Position numbers and translations under genes: made by a program. The notes below the pieces were generated by a model, which was not told the DNA's origin, made no database searches, and saw only the letters and a list, made by a program, of their open reading frames with translations. A stretch of 64,000 nt of DNA from Umezawaea beigongshangensis (GTDB taxonomy: Bacteria > Actinomycetota > Actinomycetes > Mycobacteriales > Pseudonocardiaceae): the NCBI RefSeq assembly GCF_016464305.1, contig NZ_JAEIOJ010000003.1, forward strand, positions 434,001 to 498,000, read 5' to 3'. This document shows positions 33,277 to 42,151 of the stretch, piece by piece. Numbering within the stretch: position 1 is the stretch's first letter; every line of letters starts with the position of its first letter.

Positions 33277-34202
33277 CGGGTCAGCTCGAACGCCCACTGG
33301 TCGGCGACGATCCGGTCCAGGTCCGAGTGCTCCGGCCGCCAGCCGAGGACCTCGCGCAGACGGGTCGTGCCGGCCCGCAGCTCCGGGGCCTCCGCCGGGT
33401 TCGCGGGCCGGTGCTCCAGCCGCACCGCCCTGTCGGTGACGCGCTCGGTGGCCGCCACGACGTCGCGCACGGCGGCGGGGGTGGCGCCGACGTTGAACAC
33501 CTCCTGCTCGCCGGTCCGGCAGTGCTCCAGCGCCAGCACGGCGGCGCTCGCCACGTCGCGGACGTGCACGAAGTCCCGCACGGCCGAGCCGTCGCCGAAG
33601 ACGCTCATCGACTCCAGCCGCCCCGACGCCACGCCCACGGCCCTGGTGACGACGCGGGAGTCGTCGACGTCGCCCCGCCCGGCCAGCGCGCCCGCGGCGT
33701 TGAACACCCGCAGCACGGCCGCGCCGATCCGCCCGGCGTCCGCCGCTTCCCGGACCGCGTCCTCCGCGGCGACCTTCGAGGCGGCGTAGGGGGTGCCCGG
33801 CGCGCGCGGGGCGTCCTCGCGGACGGGCTGCGCGGCGGGCGAGCCGTAGACGGCGGCGGTGGAGAAGAGGACCAGCCGCGGCGCGGACGGGGTCGCGGCG
33901 AGCGCGTCGAGCAGGTTCAGCGTGCCGCCGGCGTTGACCCGGTGGTACAGCAGCGGTTGCTCCAGCGACGCCCTGATCCCGGTCAGCGCCGCGAGGTGCA
34001 CGACCCCGTCGACGCCCGCGACGGCCGGGACGAGGCTCGCCGCGTCCAGCACGTCCCCCCGGACCACCTCGACGCCGTCGAGGCCGGTGAACTCGGTCCT
34101 GTGCACCAGGACCACGGGCCGGTGCCCGTCGTCGAGCAGTCGCCGGGCGACCGCGAGACCCAGGCAGCCCGCCGCGCCGGTGAGGAGAACTCGCACGGAC
34201 AC
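33273..34202 (-). CDS. NAD-dependent sugar epimerase/dehydratase
   Basis: A 309-residue extended SDR: nucleotide motif TGAAGCLG (8-15), FSTAAVYG (active-site Ser114), YAASK (Tyr139, Lys143), and a GalE-like C-terminal half. It would change a nucleotide-sugar at C4 or remove water from it. Its 3' end overlaps that of RNase Z by four bases (convergent). Confidence 0.85.
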   Translation of the reverse strand: MSVRVLLTGAAGCLGLAVARRLLDDGHRPVVLVHRTEFTGLDGVEVVRGDVLDAASLVPAVAGVDGVVHLAALTGIRASLEQPLLYHRVNAGGTLNLLDALAATPSAPRLVLFSTAAVYGSPAAQPVREDAPRAPGTPYAASKVAAEDAVREAADAGRIGAAVLRVFNAAGALAGRGDVDDSRVVTRAVGVASGRLESMSVFGDGSAVRDFVHVRDVASAAVLALEHCRTGEQEVFNVGATPAAVRDVVAATERVTDRAVRLEHRPANPAEAPELRAGTTRLREVLGWRPEHSDLDRIVADQWAFELTR

Positions 34203-34264
34203 ATCCCAGCAGAAAGTGCCGAGCAGGTCTCAAGGTGCTCCGCGGGCGGGCCGATAACACCCAC

Positions 34265-34495
34265 GTGAGCTACTCCAGTCGACCCGTGCGCAGAAGCATT
34301 TCCGGTGCTCTCGCGGAGCACGCCCGGCAGGAGACCCAGCGCAAGGTCTTCCTGACCAGGGCAGCCGCCCTCGTGGCCGTGGCCACGGTCCCCGCCCTCG
34401 TCCTGGACGAGCTGGCCGCTCCGATGACCGGTCTCTCGGGCCCCGAGGGGTTCCTCGCCCGTGCTGACCAGGTGCTGCGCGACGCCGCTCACTGA
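34265..34495 (+). CDS. Small peptide gene upstream of an ATP-grasp ligase
   Basis: From GTG 34265 the frame codes for 76 residues: a basic polar N-terminus (SYSSRPVRRSISGALAEHARQETQRKVFLTR), a hydrophobic stretch (AAALVAVATVPALVLDELAAP) and a short polar end (LSGPEGFLARADQVLRDAAH). It could be a single-pass membrane protein or the precursor of a modified peptide, given the ligase gene 172 bases downstream. Neither is proven; I recognise no family. Confidence 0.5.
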   Translation: MSYSSRPVRRSISGALAEHARQETQRKVFLTRAAALVAVATVPALVLDELAAPMTGLSGPEGFLARADQVLRDAAH

Positions 34496-34667
34496 GCGCC
34501 GGCACCACCAGAACCTCCCCGACCGACCCCGTCCACGCGGTTCTCCCCACCCTTCACCGGGCCGTTGCCGGACCGTGCTTCGTCCTGTCCACCGGGTGCA
34601 TCTACGCTTCGCGTCACCCGGCGCTCGCCGGACTCATTCCGCTTCTCACCAAAGCGAGTTCCCGGTG

Positions 34668-36089
34668 ATGGATACTGTCCTTTCCACGCTCCACGAGCGT
34701 CTCGGAAAGCTGTTCGGCAACCGGCCGGTCGTCCTGGCCGGTGGCACGCGGTTGAGCAAGCGCGTCGCGGAGCTGCACCAGCTCGGCGCGCGCCGGTCGC
34801 TGGTGCTGACCACCGACGACCACGCCCCCCTGCACGACTCGGAGGTGGCCCGCTGGGTCCCGCTGGGGTTCACGGGCGGGCTGACCGCGTCGGAGCAGCG
34901 CAGACTGACGCGCGTGCTCGTCGACCCCGACCGGCGGACGCGCGACCTGCTCGACGACTTCGACCCGGCGGGCGAGGCGCTGGTGATCAGCACGCCGTAC
35001 GTCGAGACACCGGAGTTCGCCGGGCGGCCGATCCTCAACCACCGCCGTCCGGCGTGGGTCGCGCTGGAGAACAAGACCACCGTGGACGCGCTGTGGGACG
35101 ACCTGTCCGCGCGCCGCGCGCCCGCCGTCGTCGCGGGCGTCGACGAGGCAGAGCTGTGGCGTGCCACGGAGATGCTCGACCGCGGTGCCGGTGTGGTCTG
35201 GTCCGGTGACGGGCCGTCGATCAACGGCGGAGCCAACTTCGTCCGCCGCGTGCGGTCCCGCGAGGAGGCCGACGCCGCGTTCGCCGTGCTCGCCCCGAAG
35301 TGCGACTTCATCCGGGTGATGCCGTTCCTGGAGGGCATCCCGGTCAGCGTCCACGGCGTCGTGTTCCCCGACGGCACCGCGGTCCTGCGCCCGGTCGAGA
35401 TGGTCGTGCCGCGCCGCGCGGGCGCGGCGCGCTTCCTCTACGCGGGGTGCGCCTCCTACTACGACCCGCCCGCGCGGATTCGCGACGAGATGCGCAACCT
35501 CGCGCGCCGCGTCGGCGAGGAGCTGCGCGGATCGGTCGGCTACCGCGGCGTGTTCACCCTCGACGGCATCGCCACGGAGGACGGCTTCCTGCCCACCGAG
35601 ATCAACACCCGCTACGGCGGGGCGATGGTGCTGTTCGAGGACGCGCTGCCGACGCTGCCGATCTCGCTGGTGCAGGCCGCGCTGGTGGCCGGGCACGACG
35701 TCGGCGTCTCCTCCCTGGACTTCGAGGCGCTGGTCCTCTCGGCGTCCGACGAGTTCCGCTCCACGTCGGTGGGCGCGAACGTGCGGGCCGTGCGGCAGAC
35801 GGAGACGTGGGAGCGGGGTGTCGTGTTCACGGAGTGGTCCTGCCGCTGGGCGCACCCCGACGAGGTGGCCCACGGCCTGCTGCGGCTGCGGCCGGCTCCT
35901 CTCGGCGGACGCCTGGAGCTGGAGCTGGACCGGACGGTCGTGCCGCCGGGCCGGGCGGTGGTGCCGCTGACGGTCTCCGCGTTCGCGCTCGCCGACCAGG
36001 ACTGGGGCACCGGCCTCGGTCCGCTGGAACCGGCGGTCCCGGTCGCCGAGCACACCCGCTCCGTCGACGAGGTGGCCGTCACCGCCTGA
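34668..36089 (+). CDS. ATP-grasp ligase
   Basis: The 473-residue protein has an ATP-grasp core: CDFIRVMPFLEGIPVSVHGVVFPDGTAVLRPVEMVVPRR, then GYRGVFTLDGIATEDGFLPTEINTRYGGAM with the metal-binding E-x-N. Its N-terminus (RPVVLAGGTRLSKRVAELHQLGARRSLVLTT) resembles the pre-ATP-grasp domain of peptide ligases. It would join a carboxylate to an amine through an acyl phosphate. The ATG at 34668 has a weak ribosome site. The substrate is unknown; a peptide or amino acid is a reasonable guess. Confidence 0.75.
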   Translation: MDTVLSTLHERLGKLFGNRPVVLAGGTRLSKRVAELHQLGARRSLVLTTDDHAPLHDSEVARWVPLGFTGGLTASEQRRLTRVLVDPDRRTRDLLDDFDPAGEALVISTPYVETPEFAGRPILNHRRPAWVALENKTTVDALWDDLSARRAPAVVAGVDEAELWRATEMLDRGAGVVWSGDGPSINGGANFVRRVRSREEADAAFAVLAPKCDFIRVMPFLEGIPVSVHGVVFPDGTAVLRPVEMVVPRRAGAARFLYAGCASYYDPPARIRDEMRNLARRVGEELRGSVGYRGVFTLDGIATEDGFLPTEINTRYGGAMVLFEDALPTLPISLVQAALVAGHDVGVSSLDFEALVLSASDEFRSTSVGANVRAVRQTETWERGVVFTEWSCRWAHPDEVAHGLLRLRPAPLGGRLELELDRTVVPPGRAVVPLTVSAFALADQDWGTGLGPLEPAVPVAEHTRSVDEVAVTA

Positions 36090-36099
36090 CCGGTCGCGC

Positions 36100-36131
36100 G
36101 AGGGGGGTGCCGCCGCGGCGGCACCCCCCTC
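36100..36131. terminator. Bidirectional terminator
   Basis: GAGGGGGGTGCCGCCG and its complement form a perfect palindrome between the convergent ends of the ATP-grasp gene and the helical-protein gene. Confidence 0.65.
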
Positions 36132-36921
36132 ACGCGCCGTGGAAGGCGCGGCGGGCGAACGTCATGCCCATGTGCGCGAGCGTCACGTCGTGCGGCTGGT
36201 TCTGCGGGCGCGGGGAGTTCTCCAGCCAGTCGAGCACCTGCTCGTCCTCGTGGCCCACGCCGAGCAGCGTGTACTCGCACACCTCGTAGGCCGACACGAG
36301 GTGGTCCGCCACCTCGGCGGCGGCGCGCAGCATCCTGGCCGCCGTGTCGCCCGGGTCGAGGTGGTACTCGTTCGTCATCGTGTGCAGGGCGGTCGCCGCG
36401 AACGGCGGGACCGTCTCGGGCACGGCGATGGCGAGCGCGACCGTGCAGGCGACCTCCTCGCGCGCCAGCACCTCGAAGATCTTCTGCGCGCTGCGGGCCA
36501 CGGCGTGCCGCGTCTGCGAGATCCAGTCGGGGGCGAGCCGCGGCAGCTCCCGGCCCGCCGCGTTCCACCTGCGGCGCGTGCGCTTGCCGTCCTCGGTCAG
36601 TCCCCAGTCGGCGGCGGCCATCTCCGCCATCAGGAAGATCACCCGGTCCCGCGTGTCGGCGGGAACGCGGTAGCTGGCGCCGAGTTCGGCGAGGAAGCGC
36701 ACGGAGTGGGCGCTGGCCTCGCACACCGTGCCGTCGGAGAACAGCCGCTTCTCCAGCTCGTCCAGCGCCGACGACCTGACCAGGGGGTCGGGTTCGGTGG
36801 CGCACCGCAGCAGCTCGTCCAGACCGGCCCCGCAACCCCGGTGGTCGGTCAGGTCGTCCCACGGCACGTCCTCCAGACCGCGCAAGGGGTCCGGCCGTCG
36901 CCACGTACGCGGCAGCTCCAT
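36130..36921 (-). CDS. Alpha-helical (HEAT-like) hypothetical protein
   Basis: A 263-residue protein with repeated helix pairs (LLRCATEPDPLVRSSALDELEKRLF, VRFLAELGASYRVPADTRDRVIFLMAEMA, AVARSAQKIFEVLAREEVACTVALAIAVPE) in HEAT/Armadillo style. The start is ATG 36921. It diverges from a solitary C5 methyltransferase with 73 bases between the starts. The gene pair may be functionally linked, but no nuclease or helicase motif is visible. Confidence 0.65.
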   Translation of the reverse strand: MELPRTWRRPDPLRGLEDVPWDDLTDHRGCGAGLDELLRCATEPDPLVRSSALDELEKRLFSDGTVCEASAHSVRFLAELGASYRVPADTRDRVIFLMAEMAAADWGLTEDGKRTRRRWNAAGRELPRLAPDWISQTRHAVARSAQKIFEVLAREEVACTVALAIAVPETVPPFAATALHTMTNEYHLDPGDTAARMLRAAAEVADHLVSAYEVCEYTLLGVGHEDEQVLDWLENSPRPQNQPHDVTLAHMGMTFARRAFHGA

Positions 36922-36994
36922 GTCGCGGACGCTACGGGATCGCCGAGCGGGTCGTCCTTCTGAGCGCGGCGTGTTCGCCCGTACGATCATCCCC

Positions 36995-38230
36995 GTGTCC
37001 GCGCCCTCCCTCGTTCGTGGCTCCACCTTCACGGTGGCCGACGTGTTCTCGGGGGCCGGTGGCATGAGCTACGGGTTCCACGCGCACCCGTCGTTCACCG
37101 TCGTGGGCGCGGCCGACGCGCAGATCGGCAAGCCGTCGTCCCGGCTGGGGTCGTTGCGCTGCAACGGGACCTACCGCGCCAACATCGGCGTGGACCCGGT
37201 CGAGGCCGATCTCGGTCTGGTCGATCCGGCCGACCTGCGCGTGGCGTGGGGGCTGCGGCGCGGCGAGCTGGACGTGCTGGTGGCGTGCCCGCCGTGCACG
37301 GGGTTCAGCCGCACCACCGCCGCGAACCACCTGCGCGACGACCCGCGCAACTCCCTCGTGGGCCGGGTCGCGGCGTTCGCCGCCGAGCTGCGGCCGCGGG
37401 TGGTGCTCCTGGAGAACGCGCGGGAGCTCGTCAAGGGCAGGCACCGGCACCACCTGGACGGGCTGGCCGAGCGGCTGATCGCCCTGGGCTACCGGGTCCA
37501 CGCCGACAGCCACCTGCTGTCCCGCTTCGGCCTGCCGCAGCTGCGCGAGCGCGCCGTGGTCGTCGCCGTGGACGCGGGGCTGCCGCTGCTGACCCCGGAC
37601 GACCTGTGGCGGGGACTGGAGATCCGGCCGTCGGCCATCACCGTGCGCCGCGCGATCGGCCGCCTGCCGGCGGTGCCGGCGGGCCAGGCGCACCCGAAGG
37701 ACCCCACGCACGTGTCGCCGTCGTTCCGCCGCGACCGGACGCTGCTGCGGATGCGGGCGATCCCGGCCAACGGCGGGTCGTGGGCGGACCTGCTCGGCTC
37801 GCAGGAGACCGAGCTGCTGCTCAACCCCGCACAGATCAAGATCATCGAGGCGGGCCGCTGGGGGTCCCACCCGGACGTCTACGGTCGCATGTGGTGGGAC
37901 GAGCCGGCGCGCACGATCAAGCGCGAGTGCGCGCACGTGGGCAACGGCCGGTACGCCCACCCGCAGCAGGACCGGCTGTGCACGGTCCGGGAGATGGCGC
38001 TGCTCCAGGGTTTTCCGCGCACGTTCCGGTTCGACGTGTCCATCCTGGGCAACGCCTACCGGCACGTCGGCGACGCGGTGCCGCCGCTGATCTCCTACCA
38101 GCTCGCGAGCCTGGTCGGCTGGATCCTGACCGGTCGCCGCCCCGGCGCGCGCGAGCTGTGCCTGCCGGGGACCTCGCTGCGGGCGGGCGACGTCCGCGCG
38201 GTCGCGAGGACCCCCGAACTGGTCGCCTGA
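36995..38230 (+). CDS. Solitary C5 cytosine DNA methyltransferase
   Basis: The 411-residue enzyme has motif I FSGAGGMSYGF (near residue 18), motif IV CPPCTGFS with catalytic Cys101, motif VI ENAREL, motif VIII QLRERA and motif X GNAYRHVGDAVPP. Target recognition should lie in residues about 230-340. It starts at GTG 36995. No restriction endonuclease gene is next to it, so it is an orphan or belongs to a defence or regulatory module with the helical protein diverging from it. Confidence 0.9.
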   Translation: MSAPSLVRGSTFTVADVFSGAGGMSYGFHAHPSFTVVGAADAQIGKPSSRLGSLRCNGTYRANIGVDPVEADLGLVDPADLRVAWGLRRGELDVLVACPPCTGFSRTTAANHLRDDPRNSLVGRVAAFAAELRPRVVLLENARELVKGRHRHHLDGLAERLIALGYRVHADSHLLSRFGLPQLRERAVVVAVDAGLPLLTPDDLWRGLEIRPSAITVRRAIGRLPAVPAGQAHPKDPTHVSPSFRRDRTLLRMRAIPANGGSWADLLGSQETELLLNPAQIKIIEAGRWGSHPDVYGRMWWDEPARTIKRECAHVGNGRYAHPQQDRLCTVREMALLQGFPRTFRFDVSILGNAYRHVGDAVPPLISYQLASLVGWILTGRRPGARELCLPGTSLRAGDVRAVARTPELVA

Positions 38231-38629
38231 TCACAGTTCGGTAACAGTGCGTCGTTCTGCGTTTGGCTTGTTGAACTCAGAATCATCTCCGTCGTCCTCT
38301 GAGCTGGGGAAACGGCTTGTCCGGTGATGGTCGACACGTCACGCCGACGCCGGAGCGGACACTCCTTCTTCTTTGCAAACGCCCCTCTCCCGCCTCGGTA
38401 ACCGTCCACCTTTCGTCCACTGTGGATGATCCTTGGGTGTTGTCGCAGGTGGGGCACCGTGTGGCGGTCCGTCGCACCCGTCACTGTTCGGGGGTAACTC
38501 GATCGGATAGTGTGCGGTCGCTTCCTGTCGGTTTCCTCTCGAAAATCGGACCCTTTAGTCCGATCGAGCCAACAGGAATCCCCGCCTTTGCCCCATTTGG
38601 GCTAATTTTTGCGAGCTTGAAGGAGACCC
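38231..38629. other. Long upstream region of the surface-protein gene
   Basis: About 400 bases without a gene between the methyltransferase and the thioester protein. The only clear structure is a 7-bp hairpin, ATCGGAC and its complement (38545-38564), 65 bases before the start. The composition drifts to lower GC toward the start, suiting a promoter with a long leader. I do not see a known riboswitch. Confidence 0.4.
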
Positions 38630-39895
38630 ATGGCATCCCGGATGAACTCGGCGCGCATCGGCGCGGCGATTCTCGGAGCCTCCGTCGCTCTCATGGCCAC
38701 GGCTGTGCCGGCCTCTGCGGACACGAAGGCGAAGCTCGACCAGTCCGGTGACGAGGCTGGTCTGCACGTCAACCTGAAGAAGGAGGGCGTCACCTACACC
38801 GGCCTCATCGGTCTCGGCATCGAGGGCGCCGACACCGTCGCGCACACCTACTGCGTCGAGCTGCCGGAGCCCGTCAAGGGCGATGCGGGCATGGTCGAGG
38901 TGCCGTGGGACGCGCACCCGCGTCCCGAGTCCGGTTTCCACCAGAACCGCGACAAGGTCAACTGGATCCTCGCGCACTCCTACCCGTCGATCGAGGTCGA
39001 CGCGCTGCGCGCCGCCGTGAAGATCGACGACCTGACGGTGCGCGAGGCCATCGCCGGCACCCAGGCGGCGATCTGGCACTTCAGCGACAACGACGAGCTG
39101 GACCTCGCCAACCCCCTGCGCGGTGGTGAGACCGACGAGGACGACAAGCCGGTCGACCAGGACCCCGCCGACGTCGTCGCGCTCTACCAGTACCTCACCA
39201 GCGACGCGAACACCGGTCTCGGCGAGACCAAGCCGTCCCTGGACGTCGCGCCGCTGCTGCAGAAGGGCAAGGCCGGCGACAAGATCGGTCCCTTCACGAT
39301 CACCACGACCGCCGGTGAGATCGCCGTCGAGGGCGAGATGCCCGTCGGCGTGCTGCTGACCGACGCCGAGGGCAAGCCGTTCACGCCCGCCGAGGACGGC
39401 AGGTTCACCGTCGCGGACGCCAGCGCCAAGACCGTCGACGTCTACGTCACGGTGCCCGCCGACGCCGCCGCCGGTTCGGCCAAGTTCTCCGTCCACGCCG
39501 ACTCCCGCGTCGACGCCGGTCGCCTGTTCATCCGCGGCGACGAGAACAAGAAGACCCAGTCGCTGATCGTCGCCTCGCCGGTCGACGTGGAGCTCGACGC
39601 CGCCGCCGCCGCCGAGTGGGAGGGCGCGCAGGTCGAGGTGCCGCCGACCACCACCACGCCGGTCAGCACGACGCCCGCGCCGGAGACGTCCACCACCACC
39701 TCCGCGCCGTCCTCCAGCGACGTCCCCTCCTCCACCACCACCCCGGCTCCGGTCGCCGGTGGCGGCAGCAACGACGACGACGAGCTGGCCAGCACCGGCG
39801 CGTCGATCTTCCTGCCGCTGACCATCGGTGTCCTGCTCCTGGCCGCCGGTGCCGCCGCTCTGGTCCTGGTGCGTCGCCGCAAGGCCTCCGCCTGA
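38630..39895 (+). CDS. Thioester-domain surface protein with LAxTG sortase signal
   Basis: The 421-residue protein has a signal peptide (to about residue 30, VPASA), then a thioester-type domain in which the Cys of HTYCVEL (near 74) and the Gln of AGTQAAIWHFSD (near 142) could form the internal Cys-Gln bond. A second beta-domain and a Thr/Ser/Pro stalk follow. The end carries LASTG, a membrane helix and RRRK, a class E sortase sorting signal. It probably tethers cells to surfaces or to each other. GAAGGAG lies seven bases before ATG 38630. Confidence 0.85.
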   Translation: MASRMNSARIGAAILGASVALMATAVPASADTKAKLDQSGDEAGLHVNLKKEGVTYTGLIGLGIEGADTVAHTYCVELPEPVKGDAGMVEVPWDAHPRPESGFHQNRDKVNWILAHSYPSIEVDALRAAVKIDDLTVREAIAGTQAAIWHFSDNDELDLANPLRGGETDEDDKPVDQDPADVVALYQYLTSDANTGLGETKPSLDVAPLLQKGKAGDKIGPFTITTTAGEIAVEGEMPVGVLLTDAEGKPFTPAEDGRFTVADASAKTVDVYVTVPADAAAGSAKFSVHADSRVDAGRLFIRGDENKKTQSLIVASPVDVELDAAAAAEWEGAQVEVPPTTTTPVSTTPAPETSTTTSAPSSSDVPSSTTTPAPVAGGGSNDDDELASTGASIFLPLTIGVLLLAAGAAALVLVRRRKASA

Positions 39896-39917
39896 TCGAG
39901 TCGGTCGTCCGATCCGG

Positions 39918-39950
39918 AACGCCCCCGCGAGTCCGCTCGCGGGGGCGTTT
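39918..39950 (+). terminator. Rho-independent terminator
   Basis: AACGCCCCCGCGAG and its complement, loop TCCG, followed by TTT; it ends the surface-protein gene. Confidence 0.8.
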
Positions 39951-40060
39951 CGTCGATACGCAGCGTGTTCGTCACGGTGCACCGATGAGTTGATCACTGG
40001 GGCGGCGGAGTCCCTTCCGGTACTCTGCGCACGCGTCACAGTGAAGTGCGGAGGGCGACC

Positions 40061-40153
40061 ATGGACTGCGAGAACCTCGCCGGCAGGGCTGGCGATCTGC
40101 TGAACCAGCACGGCGACCGGGTCGGGTTCGTCGTGGAGAAGGCGGGCGCGTGA
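40061..40153 (+). CDS. Truncated MT0933-type antitoxin-like peptide
   Basis: ATG 40061 follows GGAGGG and opens a 30-residue frame (NLAGRAGDLLNQHGDRVGFVVEKAG). It resembles the first half of MT0933/Rv0909-type antitoxin-like proteins; the second half, normally with a D-E-K-T-G-G-K motif, is missing. Its stop overlaps the GTG of the next gene (GTGA). It may be a worn remnant now used for translational coupling. Confidence 0.4.
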   Translation: MDCENLAGRAGDLLNQHGDRVGFVVEKAGA

Positions 40154-40788
40154 ACTCCTCCAACTCGACCGAGCGCGTCGTCTCCTCCGCGGAGAGCCGC
40201 TCGGCCCCGGCACCCCGCCGCCCCGAGATGCTCACCTGGCAGGGCTACGACACCCCCCGGCTGGAGCAGGTCCGCCTGCTGCTGTCCGACCGGCGCCTGC
40301 GGGCGTCCGGCCGCCTCGTCGCGGCGGCGGGGGAGACGGAGTCGTTCAGCGCCTCGTTCGAGCTGTCCGCGGGTGAGACGGGAGCCGTGACGCGCCTGCT
40401 GCTGCGCACCGCGACCGTCGAGGAGGAGCGGCAGATCTCGCTCAGCCGCACCGAGGACGGCGCGTGGCTGGTCGACCTGGGCCAGGGCGTGGAGCGCACG
40501 GACTTCGAGGGCGCGGTGGACGTGGACGTCCAGTTCGTCAGCCTGTTCAACGCGATCCCGATCCGCCGCCTCGGCCTGCACCGCGAGGCGTCCGAGCACG
40601 ACCTGCCGGTCGTGCGGGTGTCGCTGCCGGACCTGACCGTGCGCGTGGTCCGGCAGAAGTACCGGACCGTGTCGGTCGGCGCCGAGGAGTCCGTCGTGAA
40701 CTTCAGCAGCGAGGACTTCAGCCAGGACATCACCGTGGACTCCAGGGGCCTCGTCCTGGACTACCCGCGCATCGCGCGCCGCATCTGA
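40150..40788 (+). CDS. Putative glycolipid-binding protein
   Basis: The 212-residue protein (LTWQGYDTPRLEQVRLLLSDRRLRASGRLV..., ..FNAIPIRRLGLHREASEHDLPVVRVSLPDL, ..QKYRTVSVG..DYPRIARR) matches the putative glycolipid-binding family, a lipocalin-like barrel without a signal peptide. The ligand is unknown. The GTG start is coupled to the 30-residue peptide. Confidence 0.8.
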   Translation: MNSSNSTERVVSSAESRSAPAPRRPEMLTWQGYDTPRLEQVRLLLSDRRLRASGRLVAAAGETESFSASFELSAGETGAVTRLLLRTATVEEERQISLSRTEDGAWLVDLGQGVERTDFEGAVDVDVQFVSLFNAIPIRRLGLHREASEHDLPVVRVSLPDLTVRVVRQKYRTVSVGAEESVVNFSSEDFSQDITVDSRGLVLDYPRIARRI

Positions 40789-40933
40789 CCCGTCCGGGCG
40801 GTTGTGGCCACCGGTCACGACCGCCCGGACGCTCGTCGGCGACGGCCCCGGCGCCAGCTCCTCCGGACCCGGCTGGTTCGGGGTGCGCGGCGTCGAGTCC
40901 CCGCCCGCGGCCCGCGCCCCGCAGGACCGGGGA

Positions 40934-42130
40934 TCACACGCGGACGGCGACGGCGAGGCCCTGGCCGACGCCCACCCCGCTCGCCGCCACCCCCAGGCCA
41001 CCGCCGCGAGCGCGCAGGTGGCGGCACAGGTCCACGATCACCCGCGGCATCGACGCGCTCAGCGGGTGACCGTAGGCGATGGCCCCGCCGTGCACGTTGA
41101 CCTGCTCCCGCTGCACCTCCGGCAGGTGGTGCAGCACGGACAGCGCCGTCGCCGCGAACGTCTCGTGGACCTCCCACAGGTCCACGTCCTCCGCCTCCAC
41201 CCGCAGCCTCCGCAGCAGCTTCCGGATCGCGGTGACCGCGGCGAGCGAGAAGCGGTGCGGCTCGTCGGCCGTCACCGCGCTGCCCAGCACCTCGCCCAGC
41301 GGTCGCAGGCCCAGTTCCTCGGCGAGCGTCTCGGTGCCCATCAGCACCGCCACCGCGCCGTCGCTCAGCGGCGAGGAGTTGCCCGCCGTCACCGGGCCGT
41401 CCTCGGAGAACGACGAGCGCAGCCTCGCCAGCTTCTCCTCGCTCGTCTCCGGCCGCACCGTCTCGTCGCGCCGCATCGACGAGCCGTCGGCGCGCAGCAC
41501 GGGGAACGCGAACCCGTCGTGCACGCCCGCGTCCCACGCCGCCGACGCCCTGCGGTGCGAGCGCAGCGCGTAGAGGTCCATCCGCTCGCGGGTGATGCCC
41601 AGCTCCACGGCGACCTGCTCGGCCGCGCGCCCCAGCGGCACGGTCCACTCGCCGGGCATCCGCGGGTTCACCAGCCGCCAGCCCAGCGCCGTGCCCGCCG
41701 TTTCCACCCGGTCGGGGAACGCCCGATCGGGACGGGCCAGCACGAACGGGGCGCGGCTCGGGCCCTCGACCCCACCGGCCACCAGCAGGTCGGCGTCCCC
41801 GGCGGACAGGGCGCGCGCCGCCTGCACGACGGCCTCACCGCCCGAGGCGCACAGCCGGTTCAGCGTCACCCCCGGCACGGTCGGCGGCAGACCGGCGAGC
41901 AGCGTCGCCATCCGCGCCACGTTCCGGTTCTCCTCACCGGCGCCGTTGGTGTTGCCGAGGAGCACGTCGTCGACGCGGGCGGGGTCGAGCCGGTCGGCGT
42001 GCCGGCGCAGGAGCTCGCGGATCGGCAGGACCGCGAGGTCGTCGACCCTGATGCCGGACAGGCCGCCCCGGTAACGGCCGAACGGCGTGCGGGCGGCGTC
42101 GAGGAGCAGTGGACGTGGCATGCGGGTCAT
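40934..42130 (-). CDS. Thiolase-family protein with a replaced second Cys
   Basis: The 398-residue protein has the thiolase acyl-acceptor site NRLCASGGEA (Cys94), HETFAAT in the position of NEAFA, and GGAIAYGHPLSAS (His355). At the C-terminus the CxG site reads AASGVGVGQG, with Ser384 or Ala in place of the proton-transferring Cys. It should belong to the acetyl-CoA acetyltransferase family by fold, but catalysis may be altered. The gene stands alone. Confidence 0.8.
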   Translation of the reverse strand: MTRMPRPLLLDAARTPFGRYRGGLSGIRVDDLAVLPIRELLRRHADRLDPARVDDVLLGNTNGAGEENRNVARMATLLAGLPPTVPGVTLNRLCASGGEAVVQAARALSAGDADLLVAGGVEGPSRAPFVLARPDRAFPDRVETAGTALGWRLVNPRMPGEWTVPLGRAAEQVAVELGITRERMDLYALRSHRRASAAWDAGVHDGFAFPVLRADGSSMRRDETVRPETSEEKLARLRSSFSEDGPVTAGNSSPLSDGAVAVLMGTETLAEELGLRPLGEVLGSAVTADEPHRFSLAAVTAIRKLLRRLRVEAEDVDLWEVHETFAATALSVLHHLPEVQREQVNVHGGAIAYGHPLSASMPRVIVDLCRHLRARGGGLGVAASGVGVGQGLAVAVRV

Positions 42131-42151
42131 CTAACCGCGAGGTCCCCGGTC

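Noticed and set aside
38231-38629. A riboswitch upstream of the surface-protein gene
   Set aside because: No conserved riboswitch core was found; only one short hairpin is visible.
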